DNA of 64,000 nucleotides from Ichthyophis bannanicus (taxonomy: Eukaryota > Chordata > Amphibia > Gymnophiona > Ichthyophiidae), in NCBI GenBank assembly GCA_033557465.1, contig CM066033.1, positions 1,241,627,523 through 1,241,691,522 on the forward strand, in the 5' to 3' direction. A program made the position numbers and the translations under genes. Below the pieces are notes generated by a model. It was not told where the DNA came from and searched no databases. It was given only the letters and a program-made list of their open reading frames with translations. This document shows positions 11,909 to 21,744 of the stretch, in pieces. The number at the start of each line of letters is the position of its first letter. Position 1 is the stretch's first letter.

Positions 11909-12293
11909 GGGTTTTCTTTACTAAGCCCCCATGCTAGTAGAGCAGTTTGAGCCACATTACTAGTGTAAGACACTGTGCTAGATGCAGGGGAACAGGGACA
12001 GCTGTCCCCTTGAATTTAGCACAGTAGGCTAGAGCTTGCTGCATTAATACTGCCACGGAGAGCAATTACCACCATCCATTGTGCGCTGGTGGTAGTTGCT
12101 CGTAAGCGTAAGCTTTCAAAGCCCAAGTTAGCAGCACCATGGTGGGAAAGCCCACACCCCACCCAGATGCATACATACTCCCTGGGTAGCACGAGTTTTC
12201 TAGCGCAGGGCCCTGTGCTACCTTGTAGCATGGTGTCAAAAACACGGGCTAACCCTGCACTACCCATGTAGCACGCTTTAGTAAACATGTCCC
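11909..12293. mobile_element. MITE
   Basis: Left end TTTTCTTTACTAAGCCCCC and right end GCTTTAGTAAACATGTCCC form a degenerate terminal inverted repeat of the family common in this window. About 385 bp, no coding capacity. Confidence 0.5.
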
Positions 12294-12559
12294 ATATTGA
12301 ACTAGCCGAGCTTTCAAGAAAGGCTATGAAGCAGAGAATTTCTAAAAGTAAAGAATTAATTGCCTGTTAATCTACATTTAATAGCAAGTGAGCTCATGGA
12401 AGAAGGACAGTGAGAAGGGGGCTGGTGGCTTGCGTGATCAGATGGATTACTGATGGAGCTTTGCTGGATCAGATAAGTTACATATATAAGGAAATGTTTG
12501 AGTCCTGATGCAGAATAATGTGTTACCCATTCGAAACACAACAGTCGTATTTGGCAATA

Positions 12560-12722
12560 AAGCACAGTTACTCACCTGTAACAGGTGTTCTCCAGAGACA
12601 GCAGGAATCAGTCCTCACATATGGGTGACGTCCCCCCAACTTTCAAAGAAATCCTTTGGGAGATGCCACCACACACGCGTGGTCCTCTTCAAGCCCAAGG
12701 GTGCCATCTTGCTCAGTCAAAT
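12560..12722 (+). repeat. DIRS inverted terminal repeat, recombinase side
   Basis: Pairs in inverted orientation with 18587-18765. Shared blocks include CAGTCCTCACATATGGGTGA (CAGTCTTCATATATGGGTGA in the partner), TTTCAAAGAAA, CCTTTGGGAGATG and CCCAAGGGTGCCATCTTGC. Ends near the palindrome CACCTGTAACAGGTG. Confidence 0.8.
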
Positions 12723-12789
12723 GACATAGCTAAAAGATGGTAAAAATAAAAGATGGTAAGGAAGCAACTCCAAGGGGAGGAAGGAAGGT

Positions 12790-12866
12790 TGTGAGGACTG
12801 AATCCTGATGTCCCCGGAGAACACCTGTTACAGGTGAATAAGGAGAAAATCAGTCCTCACATATGG
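12790..12866. repeat. DIRS internal complementary region
   Basis: Contains TGAGGACTGAATCCTG and CCCGGAGAACACCTGTTACAGG, the reverse complement of the outer edge of the 12560 repeat, and then AATCAGTCCTCACATATGGG, a forward copy. In DIRS elements such a region is thought to template circularisation of the cDNA by bridging both terminal repeats; its position just inside the recombinase-side repeat is as expected. Confidence 0.75.
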
Positions 12867-13084
12867 GACTCCCCAGCTACAGGTTACAGAGAAACCTGCA
12901 GCAAAAACACAGACTCCCTCATGGGGAGACATGAGCAGCAGCAAATAAGTCCGTATCCACAGACCACAGTAGGGCCCCTGTGTCCGATGAAACGAGCACT
13001 CCAGTAGCCTGAACATAGAAGGGTCAGAGGGTACCTAAACCCCAAAAAGGTTACAGAGCACAGCCTGGCCAAATGCAATGTCCC

Positions 13085-14075
13085 GTCGGGACTCTCTTTC
13101 CAGGCAGTAATGGGCTGCGAAGGTATGAACTGAAGACCAGGTGGCGGCCCGGCAGATGTCCACCATCAGGACAGAGCGCAAGTTTTCCACTGAAGCCGCC
13201 ATGGCCCTGACATGGCCTTGCAGCGGGAGCCCCGCCTGCTCATATGCAAGGGCTATACAGTCCGTCGCTCAGGTGGACAGTGTACATTTGATCACTGCCT
13301 CTCCCAGCCTACTTGAGTCATAGGAGATGAAAAGCTGAGTATCCTTGCGGTGGCCCTGAGTGCATTGGATATAGAAGGATGAAGCCCTCTTACAGTCCAA
13401 GGTGTGAAGAACTGTCTCTGCCCTACTGGAGTGAGGTCTCGGAAAGAAGGTAGGGAGTACTACTTCCTGGTTGAGATGGAAGGATGATACTACCTTCGGA
13501 AGAAACTTGGGGTGCGTGCAAAATACCACTCTGTTCTTGTAAAACCTGGTATAAAGTGCCTCCACCACTAAGGCCTGAAGCTCGTTAACTCTACGAGCGG
13601 AGGTGAGTGCAACCAGGAATGCCACTTTCCAAGAAAGATAGCAGAGGTGGCAAGTAGCCAGAGGCTTAAAGGGTGGGCGAGTGAGCTGCCCCAACATCAC
13701 ATTGAAGTCCCATTCTGTTGCTGAAGGGTGAACCGGGGGCTTCGATAAGAGCAGACCCCTAAGAAAACGGGTCACCAACAGTTGAATCGAGAGGGGCTTG
13801 CCATCCACCGGGTGGTAGTGTGCCACCAGGGCACTAAGGTGCACCTGGACGGAGTTAGACTTGAGCCCAGATTGTGAGAGATGGAGAAGGTACTGCAATA
13901 CCAGCCCAACCAGGCAGGAGAACGGGTTAGCCCCATGTTCAGCACACCAGGCCGAAAACCTGCTCCATTTGAGGGCATAAGCTTTCCTAGTAGAGGCCTT
14001 GTGAGAGGCCAGCAAGATCTCCTCTACCTCACCTGAGAGGTTGAAAGGGGCTAGGGTCACCCTTTCAGCAGCCAC
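13085..14075 (-). pseudogene. DIRS tyrosine recombinase
   Basis: The main frame (14075-13269, 268 residues) starts MAAERVTLAPFN and has the core-binding N-terminal domain with STRKAYALKWSRFSAWC. It runs into the catalytic domain with TSARRVNELQAL, where the Arg is the first catalytic residue. The frame stops at 13269, but the next frame continues the enzyme down to about 13085. There YEQAGLPLQGHVRAMAAS supplies the H-x-x-R pair, and ATWSSVHTFAAHYCL supplies the expected nucleophile tyrosine. All R-H-R-Y positions are therefore visible, split by one frameshift near 13270. The role in live elements is to integrate the circular cDNA without a DDE integrase. Confidence 0.85.
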
Positions 14076-14599
14076 ACTGTCAGTGACAAGGACCTTGGGT
14101 TGGGTGCAGGAAAGAGCTCCCTTCCTGAGATAGGTGTCCCAGAAAGATCCCCAATGGAATGGGGGTTTCCACCGTTAAGCAGAGGAGCAGCGGGAACCAT
14201 GGTTGCCTGGGCCACCGAAGGGCTGTCAGGATGAGCAAGGCCCTGTCGTGGAGGGTCCTGAACCAAGTTTTGGAAATCAGTGGCGTGGGAGGGAAGGCAT
14301 GCATGAGGCCTCCTGGCCATGATACAAGGAACGCGTCTGCTGCCACCCTGGAGGAGTGGGCCTGCTGAGAACAAAAGAGGGGCAACTGGAAGTTGTCCAG
14401 GCTGGCGAACAAGTCCGTCATGGGCTTCCCCCAGATCTAGAAGAGCCGACCGGCCACCCTGGGTTTCAGCTGTCACTCGTGCGGCTGGAGGGCTCTGCTC
14501 AGCCTGTCGGCCAGCAGGTTGTTCTGGCCTGGTAGGTATACTGCCCGCAAGAGGATACTCTGTTGGACTGCATACGAACAGAGAACCACTGCCTCCTGA

Positions 14600-15308
14600 T
14601 AGAGGGCATGAGACCCCGTGCCCCTCTGTTCGTTGACACAGAACATCGCCAACTGGTTGCCGGTCTAGACCAGCACCGGCTGGTGATGCAGGCGGTGGCA
14701 AAAAGATTGCAGGGCTAATTATATCGTCCACAGCTCCAGGAGGTCAATCTGCTGGGTGCTCTCATCCAGTGTCCAGCTGCCTGGGTGCAGAGCTCCTCAC
14801 AGTGGGCTCCCCAGCTGAGCAGGGAGGCATCAGTGGTGAGACCCTGGAGGTGCTCGGGGCATGAAAAGGCATGCCCGCTTCGAGATACTGGAGAGACTGC
14901 CACCAGACCAGAGAGTCCGCCAGTTGGTGGGTTACCGAGATTCTGTCTCGGAGGCGCCCCGTGGCTTGAGACCACTGGTCTTGGAGACATCACTGTGCCA
15001 GTCTCATGTGGAGGTGAGTGTCTGGGGTGATGTGGACCGTGGAGGCCATGTGTCCGAGAAGGTGTAGGAGAAGTTGAGCGGGCACTGAGGGACAGTGCTG
15101 TATGTCCTGTGCCAGAATCCTGACACGGTCGACCCGATCCCTGGGCAGGAAGGCCTTTGACTAGAGGGTGTCCAGCTTTGCCCCGATGAACTCCAGACAT
15201 TGAGTCGGGAGAAGATGAGACTTGGGGTAGTTTATGACAAAGCCCAAGTGTTGCAGAATCTGGATGGTGCGTGCAGTGGCCTCTTGTTCCTCTGAGGCCA
15301 TGCCTCCC
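14600..15308 (-). pseudogene. DIRS RT connection and RNase H region
   Basis: From 15308 downward one frame gives EEQEATARTIQILQHLGFVINYPK, then FIGAKL, the stretch that follows the RT palm in DIRS polyproteins. Another frame (14715-15200) contains LTTDASLLSWGAHCEEL, the TDAS-xx-GWG-type RNase H signature with its first acidic residue. Frames change at least twice, so the product is not continuous. Below about 14730 the frame 14057-14731 links to the recombinase. Confidence 0.7.
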
Positions 15309-15515
15309 TTTATTATTTATTTATTTTATTTATTTATTTAACAGTTTTTATATACCGCCCTTATCCAAGGCGGTTTACATCAAACAACACCACAATTACA
15401 GGGAATTGTTTTATATTAAACGGGGAATATAACTTGGCGTTAAATAAGAGACAGATAATATAGGGGGTATGAACTATTTACATGTAGAGATGGATGTCGT
15501 TTTATGGGGGGGGAA
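15309..15515 (-). mobile_element. LINE 3' tail inserted in the DIRS RT
   Basis: The segment starts at low coordinate with (TTTA/ATTT) repeats, then TTTTTATATACCGCCC and AAGGCGGTTTACATC. Read on the minus strand it is a 3' tail of the L2 type found at 43026-43090. It breaks the DIRS reverse transcriptase just after the catalytic YLDD motif. The upper boundary is uncertain by about 10 bp. Confidence 0.65.
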
Positions 15516-16080
15516 TTGTTGAGCCAGTCGTCCAGGTAGGGGAAGACAAAGAGCCCTGGAGATGGAGGAAGGCTGCCACGACTGCCAGGCATTTTGTGAA
15601 GACCCTTTTGTGATAGTGCCCGCCCCCAACTATGAACCACAAGTACTGCTTATGGTTGGGGTGGATGAGGATGTGGGTATAGGCATCCTTGAGGTCTACG
15701 GAGCATAGCCAATCTCCCTGCTGAGGTAGGACAGCAATGTTCCAAGGGAGAGTATCTTGAACTTCTCCCTCACCAGGAATTTGTTGAGGTTGTGCAGGTC
15801 AAGGTTGGGCCTTAGGCCCCCTGTTCTCTTTGGGACGAGGAAGTACCTGGAGTAGAACCCCTTGACCTTGAGATGGTGGGGCACCAGTTCCACCACTTTG
15901 TCTATGAGAAGACCTGCCAATTCCTTCAGACGAAAGTGCTGGTGAAGGGGAGACCTGATGGGCTCTCCCAGGAAGTAAGGGCGAGGTGTCTGCATTAGGT
16001 GGAGGAGGTAACCCTCCCTGACACCCGTAGTGCCCACGAGTCGGTGGTGATGGTCAACCACCTCTACACATAGAAGACCT
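15516..16080 (-). pseudogene. DIRS reverse transcriptase, N-terminal and palm part
   Basis: The frame 16451-15696 includes FYSRYFLVPKRTGGLRPNLD and LHNLNKF, the fingers region of DIRS/Gypsy-like RTs. A shifted frame then reads VDLKDAYTHILIHPNH (motif A with its Asp). The frame 15440-15640 has GLFVFPYLDDWL, the catalytic YLDD box. The enzyme copies element RNA to DNA. Frameshifts and the following LINE insertion inactivate it. Confidence 0.8.
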
Positions 16081-16386
16081 GACGCCCCCCTTTGGACTGC
16101 TGACCTCCTTGGGGTAGAGAGGCTATGCTCAAGGAGTGAAAAACTCCCCCCTGGCTGGGCCAGAGCCGGTTCCTGCGGTATGGGAGCCTTCTGCTTACGG
16201 GGGTCATGCCCATGTCCCTTGGCCTGCTGACCCTGTTGGGGAGCTGGGGAGGCCTGAAAAGATGGGTAGTTTCTGTAAGCAGCCCCTTTCCTCAGGTAGA
16301 ATGGATTTTTACCTGAGCTATTCCATCGGGGAGTAGCAGCGGTCTTTTTAGAGAGACTCATCCTTGTCATGAACTCAGTCTCCAGC

Positions 16387-18463
16387 TCAGCAGCGTTGTC
16401 GGTCATGGGTTTGCCAAAGAGGTTCTCTCCTTGGCATAGGACATCGACCAATTTTTCCTGAACCCACTGCTTGAGGTAGGACGACTGTAGCCAAGCATAG
16501 CATCATGCACGGATGCCCACCACTGCTACTCGAGTAGGCTGCCCAAGACCTAAACTTGGAGCACTCAAGGACGGCCTTGGCCAGGTTCTTGAACCGCTGC
16601 AGGGGTTCCTTGGAGAGACCAGCTGAGAACCCGGCGAGTTCCTTCACCAGGTCTCTCAAGTACATGCCCAAATAGGCCTGGATGTGAACAATGAGCATTG
16701 AGCCCTGGCAACACTTTCTGCCGAGGGCATCCAAGGTGCGGGCCTCCCTGCTGAGGGGCACCGAAGAGTGCATCTTCTGCTCTTCAGCTGACCCATGGCC
16801 GACTCCACCACCATGGAGTTATGTGGCAGTTGTGATTTCTGCAAGCCCGGGCTCCGGCAGACTCGATACATCGAGTCGAACCGCTTGCTCACCACCGGCA
16901 TCTACGCCAGTGACTCGCACATACAGAGCATCAGCCATTCCAGGATGGGGGTGATGGGCACCCTTAGCAATTCCCTCAGAGGGGCCTCGTACTGGAGGAT
17001 TTACAACTCTGGAATTTGCTACTGGAGGATGTAGTAAAAGCTTGTTAGCATATCTAGGTTTAAAAAAGGTTTGGACAAGTTTCTGGAGGAAAGATCCATA
17101 AACCATTATTGAAGGGAACCCAGAATATACACTCCTTGACCCAATACAAGCATTGTGGAACCTGTGTCTTTTGGGGAAACTGCTAGGTACTTGTGACCTA
17201 GATTGGCCACTGTTGGAAACAGGATACTGGGCTTGATGGACCTTGGTATGACCCATTATGGCATATCTTATGTTCTTATGTTTTTATCCACCCGAGGATC
17301 CTCCTCTGACTGTGTGGGTAATGCCAGGGCCTTAGACATGTCCTTGACAAAATCAAGGAAGCCCATATCCTTGGGCAAGGACCGCCTTCGAGGCTCTGAG
17401 ATAGGATAGTCAGAGGGGACATTGCGGCGGCGACGGGTATCAGGAGATGCTCATCTTCCATCTCCCATTTGGAGTAGTCCATCGAGGACTCATAGGAGGG
17501 CTGCTCCATGGGCCTCAGGGGGCCCGAAGCTCCGCAGCCGGTGCCCGGCATACTGGCCAGAGATGACCACGGTCCTGTTGAGTGGGAGTCAGATTGAGAC
17601 CTTGGCCGAGGATCAACTCGAGTCCAAAGGACCTCGGGGAACAGCTCGGCCTCCGGGGATGTCTTTGACGTCGAGGACCCGGTGGTTGGGGCGGAGGAAC
17701 TGGTCATGCCGGACAACAGCACCCACTACTTGTCTATGAAGGCAGACAAACTGAGTTCCAGGGCCGCCATTCTAGACTCCAAACCAGAAGGCTCTGCAGC
17801 TTTCAGCACAGGCACCGAGGGACTCGGGCCCAGTGCCAGCTCCCCCGAAAGGGAATCCTTAACGAGGATGGTGTCTGGGGACTGAGGCCGGTCCGAAGTC
17901 GAATCCTTCCAGGGGACCTTTGCAGGCCATTCCTTCTCCAAAGACCTGGATGGGCGTCTTGGACTGCAGGACCTGGCTCGGGGGGTATCTGGCCAGTCGG
18001 ATCCATTCAAGGATGCCGCCTTCGAGAATTTTTTCTTCCTCCTGGGTTCCCTCGAGGGAGACCCCCTTTCTGAAGACCCATGGTGAGGCTTGGGATTGGA
18101 AGGGTCCACCCGAGGCGTCGAGGCTTCAGATGAGGCCCTGGCCTTCGGAGGCATTGGGGACTCGGGGAAAAATTTATTGTGCTGCTGCTGGCAGCTCTTG
18201 AGGGCTTTGCTGGACATTCTCTTGCAAAGACCTCATGCTGCTGGGTCATAGTCTGGTCCGAGGCAGCAGAGACAACAGTTGTGTGTGTCGGTCAAGGACA
18301 TAATTTTTGAGCACCGATCACACTCCTTAAAGCCACTGGTAGCCATAGGGGAAAAAAGTACCCCTGCGATGTTGAAGACCCGCTGGGCTGCCAGTTGGAA
18401 AAAAGGCATGAAGACGCCAAAGAAGAAAACTACAGAATAACCCCAAACTCGACACCAAGGCAA
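16387..18463 (-). pseudogene. DIRS gag-like region
   Basis: The first recognisable piece, in the frame starting at 18463, is a zinc-finger-like motif KECDRCSKIMSLTDTHNCC followed by CCLGPD, giving a C-x2-C-x(n)-H-x2-C arrangement typical of the DIRS gag N-terminus. Downstream frames (18217-17726, 17722-17276, 17256-16819, 16901-16656, 16773-16387) are Ser/Pro/Glu-rich and then carry VVSKRFDSMYRV, a DIRS gag landmark. The order of frames shows several frameshifts, and 17028-17285 is a foreign insertion. Gag would package element RNA. Confidence 0.7.
17028..17285 (+). mobile_element. CR1-like LINE tail inserted in DIRS gag
   Basis: Runs from GTAGTAAAAGCTTGTTAGC through GGCCACTGTTGGAAACAGG to the TATGTTCTTATGTTTTT end. 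It is the same 3' region as at 39566-39850 (minus) and 62960-63245 (plus). Its insertion postdates the DIRS element. Confidence 0.7.
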
Positions 18464-18586
18464 TGAAGTCGGGTGGCGGGAAGATTACCGGTGCGATATC
18501 GGAGACGAGTATGAAACTCAGAGAGAAAAATCAACTTTTTTCAGGGACAAGCCAGATGAGCATCTGAAGGGCTCCATGGAAAAAAG

Positions 18587-18765
18587 AAGACTGGGCAAGA
18601 TGGCGCCCTTGGGTTGGAAGGGGACCATGCATGCGTGGTGACATCTCCCAAAGGCTTTCTTTGAAAACTGGGGGGATACTTCCGCGAGGGCTCCGTCGCT
18701 GCTGACATCACCCATATATGAAGACTGACTTCCTACTTGTTCCCGGAGAATGATTATTTCCTATA
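18587..18765 (-). repeat. DIRS inverted terminal repeat, gag side
   Basis: Inverted partner of 12560-12722. It holds GCAAGATGGCGCCCTTGGG, CATCTCCCAAAGG, TTTCTTTGAAAAC and TCACCCATATATGAAGACTG in the complementary order. The two repeats differ at many sites, so the element is old. Confidence 0.8.
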
Positions 18766-19260
18766 AAAAAAATGTTTTAAAGATATTTTTGCTTTTTGGG
18801 CACTTAACCACTTTTTTGAATAAAAGAGCAAAAAGGACTTAAATGCTAGAAGTAGTTTATTGATGGCAACTTTGAATAAAAACGTCCAACACACAGTACT
18901 TGCTAATTTTATGAAAGAGCATTTATATAGTACGGAGTTAGGGATGGTCACTGTAGTGGAATAGTTACTCTTACACAGAGCCAATTGAAGATTATATATG
19001 TTAATCTACATCAGCATTGTACCATTCAAAAGAGAACAAGGCTTAGAATTTGCAGCATATGATCTTGAGTCTGAATTTCCAGTGCCAGCAGAATTCTGGA
19101 ACAGGCCCTGAGTTTATATTTAAATGGAATGCTGAAGATCACTTATCTGCTACCTTTAGTCTTTTGTTCTATTGTGTTATCAATGTGTGCTTTTAAGTCA
19201 ATATTTTTACATTTTCACTGACCCATCCAGACACCACAAACACACAACAGGAAAGCGCAT
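18766..19260. other. Gap between DIRS element and COL12A1 3' UTR
   Basis: AT-rich with no ORF of note. A minus-strand AATAAA (TTTATT at 18856-18861) is an alternative, more distal poly(A) signal if the 3' UTR is longer than I propose. Confidence 0.4.
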
Positions 19261-20090
19261 GACAATTTTCAGTAGTTTTATTGAAAAACACCTCTTTTGT
19301 TTCAGAAATAAATAAAAATATAAGGCAGTGAAATTCACAATTTGCAGTTAAAAATATAAAAGCAGCAATTCTATATCCATAGTCTTGCGAATTATTTCCA
19401 ACTGCTTTTGAGAACAAAGAAACACTATATTCTGCAAACAACAATCCATACTAAATATACAACACAAACATGCAATTGCACCTCTGCAGGATTGACTGCA
19501 ATTTGGCATAAATGTTGATGTGTCTACAAATGGAGATTTAAGTTAATATAAAACTGTATCTAAATGACACAGTGCTTTCTCTTATATTATTTAAGGTTTG
19601 TGGTTGTTAAAAGATTTATAAGAGCATTATATTCCCTATAAAGTATAACTGAGCATAGGAGAGTAAGATAAATAATAGCTATGAAATAGAAGGAATTCGG
19701 GGTTTAATAAAACAATACGTAGCTTCTGATTTGCATGAACTTGCCAAACACCCTTTAGAAAGGAATAGAATCCTACCATAAGGACAGTTGCTTAAGCAAT
19801 GAGCCCCTAGAAAATCCTCAGCAGCTTTGGTTTCTGTAAAGTTTGTCTTCTCGACACATAATGCTGCACCTCTATAAATGAATGCACACTTTAAAAAGTT
19901 TAAAAAGCCTCTGTAAGCAAAAGCATTTTACAAGCTGCATCAAGCAAAAACAAAAGCATCTGTGGCCTGTACGTTATAATGACATTGGCTGCCTTTGCCA
20001 CCTATACAAAGCACTCCAACCTACCATAAGTCTACTTCTCCTCTGTCTTCTATGCATCTTCTTATACCACTATAGCCAGACAATAATCTT
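19261..20090 (-). other. COL12A1: COL12A1 3' UTR (long NC1 form)
   Basis: Non-coding sequence immediately after the stop codon at 20091. It has no transposon that I recognise, in contrast to almost everything around it, which fits a conserved untranslated region. The end is inferred from the nearest clear poly(A) signal at 19277-19282. Confidence 0.55.
19277..19282 (-). terminator. COL12A1: Likely polyadenylation signal
   Basis: TTTATT on the plus strand, which is AATAAA in gene orientation, in the context TTTTCAATAAAACTAC. About 810 nt after the long-form stop codon. Cleavage would fall near 19255. A further AATAAA at 18861-18856 is possible. Confidence 0.5.
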
Positions 20091-20272
20091 TTATGATTCC
20101 ACTTTTGAGTTTCTTGGTAATGATCTTCTCCATCGCATGTGTTCCGCATATTCTGGTACGTCCATTCCATAGTCCTCAAATTCATCTTCCGGCCTTCCTG
20201 TCTCGATGGGCACTACAGGTATGTAGGGATCACTTTCAGGCTGATAAGGTCCACTTTCAGGCTCATATGGTT
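20091..20272 (-). CDS. COL12A1: Collagen XII terminal exon, long NC1 domain
   Basis: The acceptor AG is at 20274-20273 after a TTTTCAACC tract. The two first bases complete the codon opened by the 29235 exon. The exon encodes 60 residues and stops with TAA. The start is a repetitive acidic, Pro/Tyr-rich stretch (PYEPESGPYQPESDPY). Next comes an acidic EDEFEDYG block, then a basic end (MRWRRSLPRNSK). This matches the known long NC1 variant of collagen XII, whose basic tail is linked to heparin binding in other vertebrates. This species ends NSKVES, with fewer basic residues at the very end than the mammalian tail as I remember it. The frame stays open upstream of the acceptor, but that part is not homologous and is intronic. 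Confidence 0.88.
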
Positions 20273-20339
20273 CTGGTTGAAAATAGTTGTCCGATTGAAC
20301 ATTACAGTTACCATAAATTATGCACAAGGAAAATTAATT

Positions 20340-20341
<2 letters not shown>

Positions 20342-20376
<35 letters not shown>
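20342..20376. repeat. (TA)n microsatellite
   Basis: About 17 TA units, in the last intron roughly 70 bp upstream of the long-NC1 exon acceptor in gene orientation. Confidence 0.95.
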
Positions 20377-20379
<3 letters not shown>

Positions 20380-21352
20380 CCAAAAGTTAATTTCAGATCA
20401 CAGAAATTAAATTTAAGATTCAATGCATCAATATTGCTCTCTATGAAATTCTGGCAGCCATTGAATATATAATGTCAAGCCACTGTTCAGCAAATGATTG
20501 GCCATCAATAATAAGGGCAAACAGATATGAAACCAACTAAGCCTGATAGCTACAAAACACAGGGAAGGATGGGGACATATTTGTTAAATGACTAGCTAGC
20601 ACCACCAGTGAAATTTTACATATAATATTTGGAAGCTGTTCCTGGGATATGAGCTGTGGTAGAGGTGCACCACTGAATCAAGCAAGCCAGAAGAAAAATA
20701 GTTATATAAACATTTTGGGTTGACCTCTGCAGTTACAGAAACAACCCAAAAGAATTACACACACAAAAAGACATATACCCAGAACCCGAAATGTCTATAA
20801 CAAGCAACAGACTAGTAGAATCCACAAAGAGGTCAAGAGAGGTTATTCTAGCAAAGAGCAAGCAGCAGGCTTTAATGCAGAAGATTATGGTAAAAAAAAT
20901 GTTAACTGATTTTAGTGGACACAATCCCATACACATCATTTACAAGCCACAATTAGTTTATTATTTACACAAATCATTTCAATTGTACCGGGTTAAATCT
21001 CTCCCACCCACCCACCCCCCTCCGACTCCCCAGAACTGTGTTACCTCTGATGGTTAGTAGTTTTATAAGCCTCTTTCACAATTAAGGCTTCTCTATTTTT
21101 TTATTTTATTGATTGTTTTGATTACTGAAATGCAACAGGCGTTTATAAGACGGCATCGCTGTCCTCTTCCCCATTCAAGAATGTTGTTAGTACCAACAGT
21201 CTCCCCTTATGATGCCAATTGAGTTCATTAACCGCATCCATGGTGAAATTTCCATACAGACTCATTTCATAATTAGCACGTGCGCAAACATCTCAGAAAC
21301 AGGATTTTCACGTATTCAAACGGTAAGCAGCACTGACGACTTAGAAAATTTG
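20380..21352 (-). other. Intron or short-form 3' UTR
   Basis: Between the two alternative ends. It shows no recognised transposon. A run of plus-strand TTTATTs at 21098-21112 offers poly(A) signals for the short form. The rest has no identifiable feature. Confidence 0.35.
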
Positions 21353-21363
21353 TTAGCCGGAAC
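21353..21363 (-). CDS. COL12A1: Collagen XII alternative terminal coding exon, short NC1
   Basis: On the minus strand GACCTGTTTCAG is a good 3' splice site, followed by GTTCCGGCTAAC. With the single G carried over from the exon ending at 29235 this reads Gly-Ser-Gly-stop. The known short NC1 form of vertebrate collagen XII also ends ...GQGYPGSG, so the match in phase, residues and stop is exact. Inclusion gives the short C-terminus; skipping to 20272 gives the long one. The exon may continue as 3' UTR to a poly(A) signal near 21100 (AATAAA in CAATAAAATAAAAAAATAG), or splice onward. The coding part is only 11 nt, so the call rests on the phase and residue match. Confidence 0.65.
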
Positions 21364-21575
21364 CTGAAACAGGTCAAATATGATGTTAGTTGTTTGAAAG
21401 TAAACTTGTTTTACAAAACTATATTTTCTTCCACTCTACATTGACCTCAATTAGAATTTACAATCCAATTGGTTTCAAGGAACTCACATGACCTAATGGA
21501 CAACTTGCTATTTTCCTCAGAGTATCTTGTTTCCACAGTACTGGGCAATACATTAATCCCATTGAATGATAATTA

Positions 21576-21739
21576 TTTACAGTATTTGGAGAAAAAGAAG
21601 TGAACAAAGAAGGAGTTTTGTTTTTCTTTTATTGTGTTCTTTTGTATTATAATTTATACGGCACACAAATCTGAAGATTTTCATACAGAAGTCAATAATT
21701 TAACATCTATGGGTTCACATTTTCTCCAAATACTGTAAA
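21576..21739. repeat. Inverted repeat upstream of the short-NC1 exon
   Basis: The arms TTTACAGTATTTGGAGAAAA (21576-21595) and its exact complement (21720-21739) are 20 bp, perfect, with a 124 bp loop. GTGAAC/GTTCAC at 21600 and 21713 extends the stem. In gene orientation it sits about 210 nt upstream of the 21364 splice acceptor, in a stretch without recognised transposons. Confidence 0.8.
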
Positions 21740-21744
21740 CAATT

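Larger units (their letters stand above)
12560..18765 (-). mobile_element. DIRS-type retrotransposon, near full length
   Basis: Read on the minus strand the order is inverted terminal repeat, gag with zinc finger, reverse transcriptase, RNase H, tyrosine recombinase, internal complementary region, inverted terminal repeat: the DIRS1-group arrangement. The terminal repeats are inverted, not direct as in LTR elements, and the integrase is a tyrosine recombinase. It carries two LINE-tail insertions (15309-15515 and 17028-17285) and several frameshifts, so it is inactive. It lies about 500 bp beyond the likely COL12A1 poly(A) site, on the same strand. DIRS insertions make no target duplication, and none was seen. 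Confidence 0.8.
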
